Notes: generated by a model from the sequence alone, not told the origin. A stretch of 38,841 bases of DNA from Bradyrhizobium sp. (GCF_030646015.1 NZ_JAUSLT010000100.1:1-38841); one strand, 5' to 3'; positions 1 to 7,249 are shown, counted from the first letter of the stretch. Translations and numbers: made by a program.

Positions 1-507
1 CAGTTGCTGGCGGATCTCGGCGGTCGCCCCCATCCCCGATCCCGTGACGCCGAGCCGGTCGAACTAGGACCTGTCGATCGCGACCGCGTTCGGGGTCGAC
101 AGCGCCTCGACCCGGCCTTCCACCAGGTTCCACGGTTGCAGACCGCCGGCCCGCAGATCCGAACCGATAACGAAAACCGGTGTCGTGGCGCCGCCCGGGA
201 TTCGCCAATCGGCAAATCCGATGACGACGGGGGTCGCCTCCGCCACTCCGTCGATCGAAAGTGCGCGATAGCGCTCGCGCGCGTCCAGCAGCGAGGGGTC
301 CTCGAAGCACTTGGTTCCCTTCGGCATGATCCAGAGATCGGCGGACGCATGATCGATCATGGTCGTCACCGTGCGCCCAAATCCGAGATACAGTCCCATC
401 TGGACGGTGACCAGAACGATGGAGAACACGATCCCGACCACCGTCGCAATGAAGCGAAGCCGGTCATGAAACAGATTTCGGAATGCGAGGGTGAAGACCA
501 ATGGCAT
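1..507 (-). pseudogene. DevC/FtsX-like ABC transporter permease, interrupted by in-frame stop
   Basis: The reading frame starts at the ATG at 507 and gives 147 residues. They open with LAFRNLFHDRLRFIATVVGI, a hydrophobic segment and then a periplasmic-type MacB_PCD-like stretch, as in the N-terminal half of DevC/FtsX-type permeases that work with a HlyD-like adaptor and an ATPase. A TAG at 64-66 (minus strand) ends it. Translation in the same frame continues after the TAG to the window edge with FDRLGVTGSGMGATAEIRQQ, the sequence expected next in this family (typically DRS-Y-F.RLGV). One base change (TAC Tyr to TAG) would therefore explain the break. A full-length DevC is about 380-390 residues; the rest lies outside the window. 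The gene follows the acyltransferase by 39 bp on the same strand. Either a genuine nonsense mutation or a sequencing error is possible. Confidence 0.75.
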
Positions 508-546
508 GTTATTGAAGCTCGATCACCTTCCGTATGAATTCAGCCT

Positions 547-1749
547 TCACGCGCGGCGCACTCCGCGTATGGTTGCATTCAGCCGCGAGACCGGCAGCGC
601 GCCACCCATGGCGGCGGCGATGGTCCAACTCATGATCAGGGTGCCGACGAACACAATCGCGGCCTTGCCGATCGCAAACAACCCGGTGCCCAGCAGCGCA
701 TATTGCAGCCAGACCGCAAACACGTAGTGGATCAGGTACATTCGGTAGGCATTGGCTGACAGGCTGTCAAACGCCCGCAGGCGCCAATGTGCAAAGCGCA
801 GGCAGATCGCCAGCGAGCACAGGCAGCCCGCTGCGCAGGCGACGACAAAGCCCATGCCGGCGGCGAGTTTCATGCCAAGCGGAGCGTTGCTCCAGTCCGC
901 CATCGTCACCGAGGTCGGCGCCGCCCAAAGCAGGAAACCGAAGAAGGCCGCGGCGAGCCACGCCGCCCAGCGCCGCGCCAGCGCCCCGTCGCAGTCGAGC
1001 AGGCCACGGTCGAGGCCATAGGTTCCGACCGCCACGCCGGCGAGAAAATAGACGAGGTAATGCAACAGCCGGCTGGGCTGAAACGAGATCGGGCCGATAT
1101 TCGTCCATTCGAAGGGCGAATAGGCCAGCACCAGGGGGACATAGGCCAGCGCGGAGACCGTCACCAGAACGACAACGAACCGCACCGGATTGCCGCCGGC
1201 GAAGCCCACCAGCCGGACAAGCGGCTGGTCCCATCCGGGAACCAAACGATACAGCGCGGCCGCGAGAACATTGAATGCCAGGAGCTGGCCCAGGAACCAT
1301 TGCGGTCCGCATGGCCAGAACGGCAGCGCGAGCCAATGCTGCCAATAGGCATCGAGGCCTGGGTCAACGGCAGTCGTGCGATAGGCGGGATAATAGGCGA
1401 GCGGCGCAAGAAAAATGACCGCGAGCGCCAGGGGCAGGCCGATCCGCAACAGGCGGTCCGACAGGAACTTCCAGCTGCCCTTGTGCGCGAGGCTTGACGG
1501 CACGAACAGACCCGAGAGGAAGAACATCAGGGCCATCAGACTGACGTCCTGCCAGGCGCAGAACAGGTCGAAGCCGAACCATCGCTGATTGTCGACGATG
1601 GGAAAGGCCAGCCATCGATAAGGCGCGCTGTCGAAGGGATAGGCGGCGGCCGGCAGGGAGGCGAGATAGGGGAGGACGGAGTGGAACGCCAGCACGACGA
1701 TGATGACGACAGCCCGAAGATTGACGAGAGCAACGCTTGATCTGCTCAT
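547..1749 (-). CDS. membrane acyltransferase (Acyl_transf_3 / OafA-OpgC type)
   Basis: This 400-residue protein is almost entirely hydrophobic, with about ten predicted membrane helices. Helix 1 carries the FHS motif (His23), the position of the conserved catalytic His of acyltransferase-3 proteins. The following helix pair (QDVSLMALMFFLSGLF, then DRLLRIGLPLALAV) matches the family pattern of a helix followed by a basic loop with Arg. Such enzymes transfer acetyl, succinyl or other acyl groups onto envelope sugars from the cytoplasmic face; the substrate here cannot be told. No strong Shine-Dalgarno is visible before the ATG at 1749 apart from GGGGAC about ten bases upstream. A FixK/FNR-type box lies about 100 bp upstream at 1845-1858. 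The interrupted DevC-like gene follows 39 bp downstream and may be co-transcribed. Confidence 0.85.
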   Translation of the reverse strand: MSRSSVALVNLRAVVIIVVLAFHSVLPYLASLPAAAYPFDSAPYRWLAFPIVDNQRWFGFDLFCAWQDVSLMALMFFLSGLFVPSSLAHKGSWKFLSDRLLRIGLPLALAVIFLAPLAYYPAYRTTAVDPGLDAYWQHWLALPFWPCGPQWFLGQLLAFNVLAAALYRLVPGWDQPLVRLVGFAGGNPVRFVVVLVTVSALAYVPLVLAYSPFEWTNIGPISFQPSRLLHYLVYFLAGVAVGTYGLDRGLLDCDGALARRWAAWLAAAFFGFLLWAAPTSVTMADWSNAPLGMKLAAGMGFVVACAAGCLCSLAICLRFAHWRLRAFDSLSANAYRMYLIHYVFAVWLQYALLGTGLFAIGKAAIVFVGTLIMSWTIAAAMGGALPVSRLNATIRGVRRA

Positions 1750-1844
1750 GGTCGCGCGGTCCCCGCGTCAATCCGGAAGGATGCGCCCTCCTGGGACTAT
1801 CATTGCCGTTGGGGCGTATGATCCATGATCGGGCATGGTCCCTC

Positions 1845-1858
1845 TTGATTTAGCGCAA
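1845..1858 (-). promoter_or_regulatory. FixK/FNR-type box upstream of the acyltransferase
   Basis: The site reads TTGATTTAGCGCAA on the plus strand (TTGCGCTAAATCAA on minus) and fits TTG[A/C]-N6-[T/G]CAA, the FixK2/FNR consensus. Its centre is about 102 bp from the minus-strand start at 1749, so a transcript starting about 41 bases downstream of it would have a leader near 60 bases. No convincing -10 hexamer is seen, so confidence is moderate. Confidence 0.4.
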
Positions 1859-1925
1859 CACAAGCGGATCTAGCCGTTCGCGCCTGCAGCAACGGTTCAA
1901 GCAACAGACTACGTTCCTGCAAATC

Positions 1926-1939
1926 TTGACACGGATCAA
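1926..1939 (+). promoter_or_regulatory. FixK/FNR-type box upstream of the RlpA-like gene
   Basis: TTGACACGGATCAA matches TTGA-N6-TCAA exactly. A TTTACT hexamer at 1962-1967 lies where a -10 element should be if the box is centred near -41.5, as in FNR class II promoters, leaving a leader of about 40 bases before the ATG at 2013. Confidence 0.5.
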
Positions 1940-2012
1940 CGCAAAATGCCGCCGAGTGAATTTTACTCCACGAGCACTTGTCGCAGCGCCGCAATCGGGG
2001 AGGCTGATCCAG

Positions 2013-2432
2013 ATGCACGGCTCCGGGCTCGCGAAGCGCGCAGCTATCGCCCGGCTGCATTTGATTGCGCTCGCATTGCTGCAACCAATCTTGCTGCAGC
2101 CGGCGCGGGCGGCCGATGCAAAGCCGGACGAATGCGGTCTTGCGTCGGTCTATTCAACGCTGAGCGAAGAGACGGCAAGCGGAGAAGATACCAACGCGAA
2201 AAATTTGACCGCCGCGCACCGGTCACTCCCGTTCGGGACCATGGTCCAGGTCGATAATCAGGAAAACGGCCGCTCGGCAGTCGTGCGGATCACCGATCGC
2301 GGCCCTTTCGTCAGCGGCAGAATAATCGATCTATCGCAGATAGCCGCACAAAAACTCGAATTCTCCGATTTGACCCAGGTTTGCCTCAAAATCCTGGCGC
2401 TACCTGAAATTGGACCGGTCGAAGAGAATTGA
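2013..2432 (+). CDS. small exported RlpA-like double-psi beta-barrel protein
   Basis: From the ATG at 2013 the product is 139 residues. I chose this start because GGGGAGG at 1997-2003 is well spaced, while the frame upstream has none and would disrupt the signal peptide. The N-terminus has a basic segment, a hydrophobic core and a PARA-AD cleavage site. The mature part carries RlpA hallmarks: ASVYSTLSEETASGE, then LTAAHRSLPFGTMVQV and the highly conserved ITDRGPFVSGRIIDLS. RlpA proteins bind or cleave denuded glycan strands of septal peptidoglycan. This one lacks a lipobox and the SPOR domain, so it is a minimal periplasmic version, and lytic activity is uncertain. It converges on the Gly/Tyr-rich gene across a strong hairpin. 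Confidence 0.85.
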   Translation: MHGSGLAKRAAIARLHLIALALLQPILLQPARAADAKPDECGLASVYSTLSEETASGEDTNAKNLTAAHRSLPFGTMVQVDNQENGRSAVVRITDRGPFVSGRIIDLSQIAAQKLEFSDLTQVCLKILALPEIGPVEEN

Positions 2433-2461
2433 TCGCTCCGAGACCTGGGTCTGGAGCGATC
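2431..2461. terminator. strong hairpin between convergent genes
   Basis: GATCGCTCC at 2431-2439 pairs with GGAGCGATC at 2453-2461, and AGAC/GTCT continues the stem inside with one bulged G and a CTGG loop. It overlaps the stop codon of the RlpA-like gene and faces the end of the minus-strand gene at 2483. Only two T residues follow on the plus strand, so it is at best a weak or bidirectional terminator. Confidence 0.5.
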
Positions 2462-2482
2462 TTGAGGCGTGGCCCGGTATCC

Positions 2483-2905
2483 TTAGTAGTGACGATAGCG
2501 ATAATAGCGGCGGCCATAGTATGGCCCACCACCATAATAGTAAGGTCCGCCACCGTAGTATGGCCCGCCGCCATAGTAGTATGGTCCACCGCCGTAGTAG
2601 CCCGGCCCATATCCGTAGCCGTAACCATAATTTTGCTGGGCAGCGATCGCGCCAATGGTTCCAATCGCCATTCCCATGAAAGCAAGTCCCGCAGCATTGT
2701 TTCCACGGTAGTATCGGCGGCGGCGCGCCGAGCTGAAGTCGGTGGCATCGCTCGCCCCCGCGGTGGCGGAGACATCCTTCGAAGCGGGAGTCGCCGGACC
2801 TGCCGTGGCCGTCGGCGGCTCACCCATTGTGAGAGCCAGCACGGCAATCGTCGCTACCGCGACGCTGCGGCCAGCCGAAGAAAGAAATCCTTTACGCGTC
2901 GACAT
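2483..2905 (-). CDS. exported Gly/Tyr-rich protein of unknown function
   Basis: From the ATG at 2905 the product is 140 residues. GAGGGA eight bases upstream supports this start over the in-frame ATGs at 2920 and 2941. The N-terminus is a signal-like segment (AVATIAVLALTM, then PPTATAGPA). A low-complexity linker and an Arg cluster (SARRRRYYRGNNAA) follow, then a second hydrophobic stretch (GLAFMGMAIGTIGAIAAQQ). The C-terminal 50 residues are built from repeated GGGPYY(Y) units and end in RRYYRYRHY. Small Gly/Tyr-rich envelope proteins of this shape are frequent in Bradyrhizobium; I know of no function. A FixK-type box lies 76 bp upstream. The repeats make a regular CCACCATAGTA-like pattern on the plus strand. 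Confidence 0.75.
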   Translation of the reverse strand: MSTRKGFLSSAGRSVAVATIAVLALTMGEPPTATAGPATPASKDVSATAGASDATDFSSARRRRYYRGNNAAGLAFMGMAIGTIGAIAAQQNYGYGYGYGPGYYGGGPYYYGGGPYYGGGPYYYGGGPYYGRRYYRYRHY

Positions 2906-2974
2906 TGCAAGATCCCTCATCGTGACCTGACTAATACCCAAAGTTATGCTGCAATGGAGATCGCCAGACCGCGT

Positions 2975-2988
2975 TGACCCAGATCAAT
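2975..2988 (-). promoter_or_regulatory. FixK/FNR-type box upstream of the Gly/Tyr-rich gene
   Basis: On the minus strand the site reads TTGATCTGGGTCAA, an exact TTGA-N6-TCAA palindrome. Its centre is 76 bp from the ATG at 2905. A CATAAC hexamer lies downstream at roughly the -10 distance expected for an FNR-type class II promoter. The ABC exporter gene ends 28 bp upstream, so the box appears to serve only this gene. Confidence 0.5.
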
Positions 2989-3015
2989 AATGTCGGTGAG
3001 AGAACCGGGCGCGCA

Positions 3016-4950
3016 TCATGACCGGATGGCCATCAACCAGTCGTCGAGCCGTTGCAGCCAGCGCCGCGGCGGAGGTGGGGCAGGGGGCGGCTTGAGCTTG
3101 AGGCGGTCGCCGTCAAGTCCATGAACGAGCTGAAGCGTTCGGGTGTGGTAGACGGCAAGATCCGGACGGTGACCGATGCTCAATAAGGTCGTCTGCTTCA
3201 GCTCGTCGTCGAACAGGCGCATGACGCGGCGCTGGCTGTCTTCGTCGAGCGCGGCCGTCGCTTCGTCGAGAAAGACCCATCCCGGCTTGTGCAGCAGCAG
3301 CCGCGCGAACGCGAGGCGCTCCTGTTCGCCGAGCGAAAGCTCCTTGTCCCAGCGCTCGGTCCGGTCGAGCTTCGGAATGAGACTGCCGAGATCGCACCGC
3401 TCCAGTGCCTTTCGAACATCCGCATCAGGGAAGGCATCGGTGGCGCCCGGATAACTCAGAGCGTTGCGTAGCGTGCCCAGCGGCAAATAAGGGCGCTGCG
3501 GCAGGAACGCCATGGTCCCGGGCGGAGGCGTGAGGATGGTCCCGGAACCCCACGGCCAGAGACCCGCCACGGCGCGGAACAGCGTCGATTTTCCTCGACC
3601 GGTATCGCCGACGATCAGCACGCGCTCGCCCGGTGCGATGCTGACGGTCGCGTCATCGATAACGATGTGCCCGTCCGGCAGCAGGACGCGCACGCCCTCG
3701 AATGCGAGATGACCGTCCGGGTGCAGCGCGCGTTTGATCTCCTCCGCGCCCTCTTCGACCGCGGGCAGGTTGTCGAGCGCTTCGCGGAAGCGCGCGACCC
3801 GGTGGACCGCCGCCCGCCAGTCGGCGAGCCGCGAAAAATTGTCGACGAACCATCGCATCGCGCCCTGCACCTGGGAGAAGGCGCCCGCCACCATGATCAG
3901 GCCGCCGAGGGTCAGGCGGCCGCCGAAATAGGCCGGTGCGGCCACCAGTATCGGAACGACCAGCGACAGCCAGCCGGTGCCCGATGTGATCCAGGTGAGG
4001 TGGGCGAGCGAGGAGGATATCCGCCGCATGGTATCCACGACGGCCGCGAGCGCGGCCTCGAGATGCCGCTGTTCGTCCTTCTCCCCGCCATGCAGCGCGA
4101 TGCTCTCGCCGGATTCGTTGACCCGGACGAGAGCGAAGCGGAATTCCGCCTCGCGCGCGTATCGTTCGCCATTCAGGGCAATCAGCGGCCGTCCCACCAG
4201 CCAGGTCAGGCCCGAGCCGATCAGGGCGTAACCGAGCGCACACCAGACCATGTAGCCGGGAATGGCGATGTCGTGGCCCGCCACCTGGAAGGTGACCTGC
4301 GCCGACAGGGCCCAGAGCACCCCGACGAAAGCGGCGATCTGGAGCAGGGAGTAGACCATGCCGCAGCCGAGGTCGGCGCTGTAGTCGCCGAGCAGGCGCG
4401 TATCCTCCTGGATGCGCTGGTCCGGATTGTGACCATACTGGCCGGCAAAGCCCAGCTGATAGGCGCGTAACGGCTTGAGCCACTCGCCCAGCAGGTGGCG
4501 GGTGATCCACTCGCGCAGCCGGAACTTCAGGCGTTCCTGCAGAAAGGTCTGGGCGACCGTGAGCGCCAGCAAGACCGCAATGATGACGAGGAACGTCCAG
4601 AGATGATGGACGAAGCCCGACAGGTCCTTGCGGCCCACGGCGTCGAAGAACTGGCCGTTCCACTCATTCAGTTCCACCTGTCCGAACATGTTGGCGATGG
4701 TGACGACGGTCGAGACGGCGAAGATCGCCACCACCCGGCGCCCGCCTTCGGCGCGGACACGCGCGAACAGTTTCAGGTCGCGGGCGAGATTGAAATCTCG
4801 CATTGGCGGAGATGCAATGAGTTCGTCCGCCAGAGCGGGTCTGACCGCCACGCCCGGTATTAACGGCAGCACAGGCAGGGCGGTCTGCGGCACTTCCGGC
4901 GGAGGGTGTGCGGCCAGAGGCGGCAAGGTCGATGGAAGGTCCGTCTTCAT
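3016..4950 (-). CDS. SbmA/BacA-type ABC exporter with fused ATPase (YddA family)
   Basis: The 644-residue protein joins a membrane domain (residues about 55-390) to an ATPase domain (about 415-620). The membrane part shows the SbmA/BacA/ABCD-family signatures ELNEWNGQFFDAVGRKD (93-109), FLQERLKFRLREWITRHL (136-153) and NPDQRIQEDTR (175-185). The ATPase has Walker A GDTGRGKST (448-456), the variant signature LSLGEQ and Walker B WVFLDEAT (558-565). Homologues include E. coli YddA, mycobacterial Rv1819c and peroxisomal ABCD transporters; BacA/SbmA alone take up peptides and affect very-long-chain fatty acids of lipid A in rhizobia. The substrate here is unknown. The 60-residue membrane protein gene lies 37 bp upstream on the same strand. 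Confidence 0.93.
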   Translation of the reverse strand: MKTDLPSTLPPLAAHPPPEVPQTALPVLPLIPGVAVRPALADELIASPPMRDFNLARDLKLFARVRAEGGRRVVAIFAVSTVVTIANMFGQVELNEWNGQFFDAVGRKDLSGFVHHLWTFLVIIAVLLALTVAQTFLQERLKFRLREWITRHLLGEWLKPLRAYQLGFAGQYGHNPDQRIQEDTRLLGDYSADLGCGMVYSLLQIAAFVGVLWALSAQVTFQVAGHDIAIPGYMVWCALGYALIGSGLTWLVGRPLIALNGERYAREAEFRFALVRVNESGESIALHGGEKDEQRHLEAALAAVVDTMRRISSSLAHLTWITSGTGWLSLVVPILVAAPAYFGGRLTLGGLIMVAGAFSQVQGAMRWFVDNFSRLADWRAAVHRVARFREALDNLPAVEEGAEEIKRALHPDGHLAFEGVRVLLPDGHIVIDDATVSIAPGERVLIVGDTGRGKSTLFRAVAGLWPWGSGTILTPPPGTMAFLPQRPYLPLGTLRNALSYPGATDAFPDADVRKALERCDLGSLIPKLDRTERWDKELSLGEQERLAFARLLLHKPGWVFLDEATAALDEDSQRRVMRLFDDELKQTTLLSIGHRPDLAVYHTRTLQLVHGLDGDRLKLKPPPAPPPPRRWLQRLDDWLMAIRS

Positions 4951-4987
4951 CAGTCTGCGTCCACACCTCGCATCGCCGTGAACGGCG

Positions 4988-5170
4988 CTACAGCCAGCTG
5001 ATACCTGCCAGCGGCAGCACCCGCTGCAGGATCGCCGCCAGGCAAATCAGCACCACGAGCAGTTTGAGGAGATTTGCCAGGCGTGCTTCGTTGACGAACT
5101 TGTCGATGGCCCAGAAGCAGATTGCACCAACGATGCAGATAATCAGAACCCCGATCAAGACCGAAAGCAT
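4988..5170 (-). CDS. 60-residue membrane protein, possibly Thivi_2564 family
   Basis: The product has two hydrophobic segments (LSVLIGVLIICIVGAICFW and LLKLLVVLICLAAILQRVL) separated by a charged turn (AIDKFVNEARLANL). The start at 5170 is supported by AGGAG six bases upstream. The hairpin-of-two-helices shape with a basic/acidic turn recalls the Thivi_2564 family of small membrane proteins, for which I know no biochemical role; that assignment is from memory of the pattern. It lies 37 bp upstream of the ABC exporter gene on the same strand and could be co-transcribed with it. Confidence 0.75.
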   Translation of the reverse strand: MLSVLIGVLIICIVGAICFWAIDKFVNEARLANLLKLLVVLICLAAILQRVLPLAGISWL

Positions 5171-5237
5171 GGCGTACTCCTGTTGTTCGAATGGTTTCGG
5201 TCAGATGATTCCGGTTCACGGCGGCTGGATGTGACGA

Positions 5238-5636
5238 TCAAAGGTGCTCTTCGAAGTCCTCGAATGATTTGCCGAACTGCGTCAGCGCCTCCTCCAGATA
5301 GTCCGCCAGCATGGGCGTCCCGATCAGGTAGGATGCCGTACGGTTGTTGTGGGCACGTGAGGCCTCCGCGCGCAGATCGCGCCAGCTGTCGAGATCGCCG
5401 TCACCGCGGCCGAGCCACATCAGGGCGACGAGCTCGATCTGCTCGTCGACGTTCAAGCCGCGAATGAAGCCGGAAAGCTCGGAACGATCGGTGCTGTTGC
5501 CGTGATCCTCAGGCATGTCGTCGCCCGTATCGGCGGTCAGGTCCGGCTGGTCAGCTTTGCCGTCGGACTGGCGTGACTTGGCGATGATGAAGAACACTTT
5601 CTCCGGCGAGATCGTCAGGTTCGGAATTTTTCGCAT
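5238..5636 (-). CDS. DUF3775 domain protein
   Basis: From the ATG at 5636 the product is 132 residues and begins MRKIPNLTISPEKVFFIIAK, the usual opening of DUF3775 proteins. The start is chosen because GGAG sits nine bases upstream; the ATG at 5645 would abut that same GGAG. An acidic low-complexity insert (about residues 25-50) precedes a conserved C-terminal block with ELVALMWLGRGD, WRDLRAEA and IGTPMLADYLEEAL. DUF3775 proteins are soluble, of unknown function and widespread in rhizobia. A hairpin lies between this gene and the coiled-coil gene upstream. Confidence 0.85.
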   Translation of the reverse strand: MRKIPNLTISPEKVFFIIAKSRQSDGKADQPDLTADTGDDMPEDHGNSTDRSELSGFIRGLNVDEQIELVALMWLGRGDGDLDSWRDLRAEASRAHNNRTASYLIGTPMLADYLEEALTQFGKSFEDFEEHL

Positions 5637-5693
5637 CGAGGACATCTCCAGAAAGCAGGCGCGGAATTCGAGCCAAGGGGACAATGGGTGGAA

Positions 5694-5721
5694 GGAGAGC
5701 CCGCCACGCGGCGGTCTCTCC
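5694..5721 (-). terminator. hairpin downstream of the coiled-coil gene
   Basis: GGAGAGCCCGCC (5694-5705) and GGCGGTCTCTCC (5710-5721) form a 12-bp stem with one mismatch and an ACGC loop. On the minus strand it follows the stop of the coiled-coil gene by about 22 bases and is followed by TTCC only. It may terminate or attenuate transcription before the DUF3775 gene. Confidence 0.45.
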
Positions 5722-5743
5722 GAAATTCGGTTCGCGGCCCCGA

Positions 5744-6346
5744 TCAGGCGGTGGCCCGCTTGAACGCTTCCCGTGCCGTCTGATTGGCGCGATCGAAGAC
5801 GGCGCGTGTTTCAGTCAAGGCAGTCGTAAGTGCCGACCATGACTGGTTTCCGGCCTCGTTCAGCTTCCGGAGCTTTTCCTCCGCGGCGACCGCATCGGCC
5901 TTCATGCGCTTGACGTTCGACTCGATTTCGTCCCGGCGCTCGCTTGCGAATTCGCTGGCGGCAGAGGCCAGCTTGTCGGCCGCCTCGCGCCATGCTTTCA
6001 ACTGCGCCGCCGCCTGGAGTTCGAATGTCGCCTGCTGCAGTTCGAATTGCCTGCCGTAGCTCTCGACATATTTCTTGACCTCCGCCTCGAAGGCGCTCCA
6101 GTCGGTTTCGAGCTTTGCCTTGGAGCTGGTCCATGCAGCCTCGCTGGCTCCCGCCTGCTTCCCGATGGCGTCGCGGAAGTCGTCGCGATTCTTGCGCAGC
6201 TCGGCCAGAACCTTGCTGGCCTTGTCCTTCGCATCGGCCTGCACCTCGGCGGCCTTGCCTTCGAGGGACGTCAGCGCGGCGTCCATCTCATCGAGCCGTT
6301 CCTCGCCCCAATTTCCAAAGAAGTGAATGCTGTCTTGCCCGCTCAT
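5744..6346 (-). CDS. Ala/Glu/Lys-rich amphipathic coiled-coil protein
   Basis: From the ATG at 6346 (GGAG seven bases upstream) the product is 200 residues. After a short N-terminus (MSGQDSIHFFGNWGEERLDE) it is nearly all heptad-patterned helix rich in Ala, Glu, Lys and Gln, for example LEGKAAEVQADAKDKASKV, FELQAAAQLKAWREAADKL and RRDEIESNVKRMKADAVAA. It has no signal peptide or membrane segment, so it is probably cytoplasmic. The pattern resembles apolipoprotein- or phasin-like amphipathic helices, but I see no family-specific motif. It is the first gene of a minus-strand run and may be stress related by context (inference). Confidence 0.75.
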   Translation of the reverse strand: MSGQDSIHFFGNWGEERLDEMDAALTSLEGKAAEVQADAKDKASKVLAELRKNRDDFRDAIGKQAGASEAAWTSSKAKLETDWSAFEAEVKKYVESYGRQFELQQATFELQAAAQLKAWREAADKLASAASEFASERRDEIESNVKRMKADAVAAEEKLRKLNEAGNQSWSALTTALTETRAVFDRANQTAREAFKRATA

Positions 6347-6515
6347 TTCCTCACTCCATGAATTTTCGGGGGGTATGCTCGCCGGGAGCAAACGTTCCCT
6401 TTGAAAAAGATTAGAGCTTCCCGGCGAAGACAACCTTGCGGAAGATCAACACACATGCCGCGGGGCCTGGGTTGGTCGGGTCTGGCGGCAAGGTCGGTGC
6501 CCGGCATCCGGGCCG

Positions 6516-6529
6516 TTGACTTGAATCAA
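6516..6529 (+). promoter_or_regulatory. FixK/FNR-type box in a divergent intergenic region
   Basis: TTGACTTGAATCAA is an exact TTGA-N6-TCAA palindrome. On the plus strand a TATCTA hexamer at about 6556-6561 is placed for a class II promoter driving the small membrane gene at 6686. On the minus strand the corresponding -10 region is GC-rich, so the plus direction is favoured. The rest of 6347-6685 (339 bp) shows nothing else I can name. Confidence 0.45.
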
Positions 6530-6685
6530 CATGATTTCGTGACCGGCCCGTAAGCTATCTAATAAGAGGTAAGGGCGCGGTTCTTCCGATTGCTCACAAT
6601 TCGGGTCAATCGCGTTCGATCCCTAATTTGTTCAGACATCAGAGCCCGGCATCGAGGCAACGCGTAAGAACAGGGATCCCGGGCA

Positions 6686-6832
6686 ATGAATCGCAACATT
6701 CTCTATCTCGTCATCGGCGCGCTCGCCGTCGTCGCTGTGGTATTGGGCTATCAATTCTATCAGGAGAGGCAGAAGACCACTGGCGTCGAGATCAGCATCG
6801 GCGAGCGTGGCATTTCAATCGAAAAGAAGTAG
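6686..6832 (+). CDS. 48-residue single-span membrane protein
   Basis: ATG at 6686 to TAG at 6830-6832. The product starts MNRNILYLVIGALAVVAVVL with one membrane helix (residues 5-21), then YQFYQERQKTTGVEISIG and a short basic tail ending SIEKK. The pattern of helix, QFYQE, T-G-V-E-I and S-I-E-K-K matches a family of tiny proteins I recall from Bradyrhizobium and Rhodopseudomonas with no assigned function. The Shine-Dalgarno is poor (CAGGGATCCCGGGCA). The expected topology is N-in with the tail in the periplasm. It is shorter than most gene finders report, but composition and family resemblance support it. Confidence 0.65.
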   Translation: MNRNILYLVIGALAVVAVVLGYQFYQERQKTTGVEISIGERGISIEKK

Positions 6833-6950
6833 TGCGGCATCTTGTCGGTGACGCTGCCGACTGGCAGTCGGCGCAGATGTCAAGATCAAGGCCTCGCAGT
6901 CGGACTACGAAGAATCAACGTCCATTTAGGTCCCACCAAAGGAGTCAGAC

Positions 6951-7115
6951 ATGTCGCTCGGACTAATACTCGTCATTATCCTCGTCATCTTCCTGCTTGG
7001 TGGCTTCAGCGGCCGTTTCGGCGGCTACGGCTACGGCTTCGGTCACGGCGGTGTCGGTGTGATCGGCGTCATCCTGATCATTCTCGTCGTCCTGCTGCTT
7101 TTGGGCCGGATTTGA
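6951..7115 (+). CDS. 54-residue Gly-rich membrane protein (DUF3309-like)
   Basis: ATG at 6951 with GGAG six bases upstream, TGA at 7113-7115. The product begins MSLGLILVIILVIFLLGGF, continues with a Gly/Tyr loop (GGYGYGFGHGG) and ends with a second helix VGVIGVILIILVVLLLLGRI. The MSLG start, central aromatic/Gly loop and terminal LLxGRI are the pattern of the small DUF3309 membrane family, whose role is unknown. A strong Rho-independent terminator follows. The 118 bp upstream hold an 8-bp inverted repeat (GCCGACTG/CAGTCGGC, 6856-6872) but no clear promoter. Confidence 0.8.
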   Translation: MSLGLILVIILVIFLLGGFSGRFGGYGYGFGHGGVGVIGVILIILVVLLLLGRI

Positions 7116-7184
7116 TCGGCTTACTGGGATAGTGCTTCAAGACAGATCAGTCCGACGCATTCCAACCACGGCATCCGACGGATG

Positions 7185-7225
7185 ACGGCCTCAACGTATA
7201 TCCCCGCGTTGAGGCCGTTTCTTTT
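7185..7225 (+). terminator. Rho-independent terminator
   Basis: ACGGCCTCAACG (7185-7196) and CGTTGAGGCCGT (7207-7218) form a perfect 12-bp stem with a 10-base loop, followed by TTCTTTT. It ends transcription from the two small membrane genes on the plus strand. Confidence 0.85.
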
Positions 7226-7249
7226 GGGCAGCCCTTCTTCCAGCGCTTC

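Noticed and set aside
64..66. TAG read as an amino acid (stop recoding) in the DevC-like gene
   Set aside because: Nothing suggests recoding machinery and the gene lacks any signal for it; a nonsense change or sequencing error is simpler.
6380..6400. GGGAACGTTTGCTCC upstream of the coiled-coil gene (minus strand) as an EcfG promoter
   Set aside because: GGAAC is present, but the sequence 16-17 bases downstream is CATA/ATA rather than CGTT.
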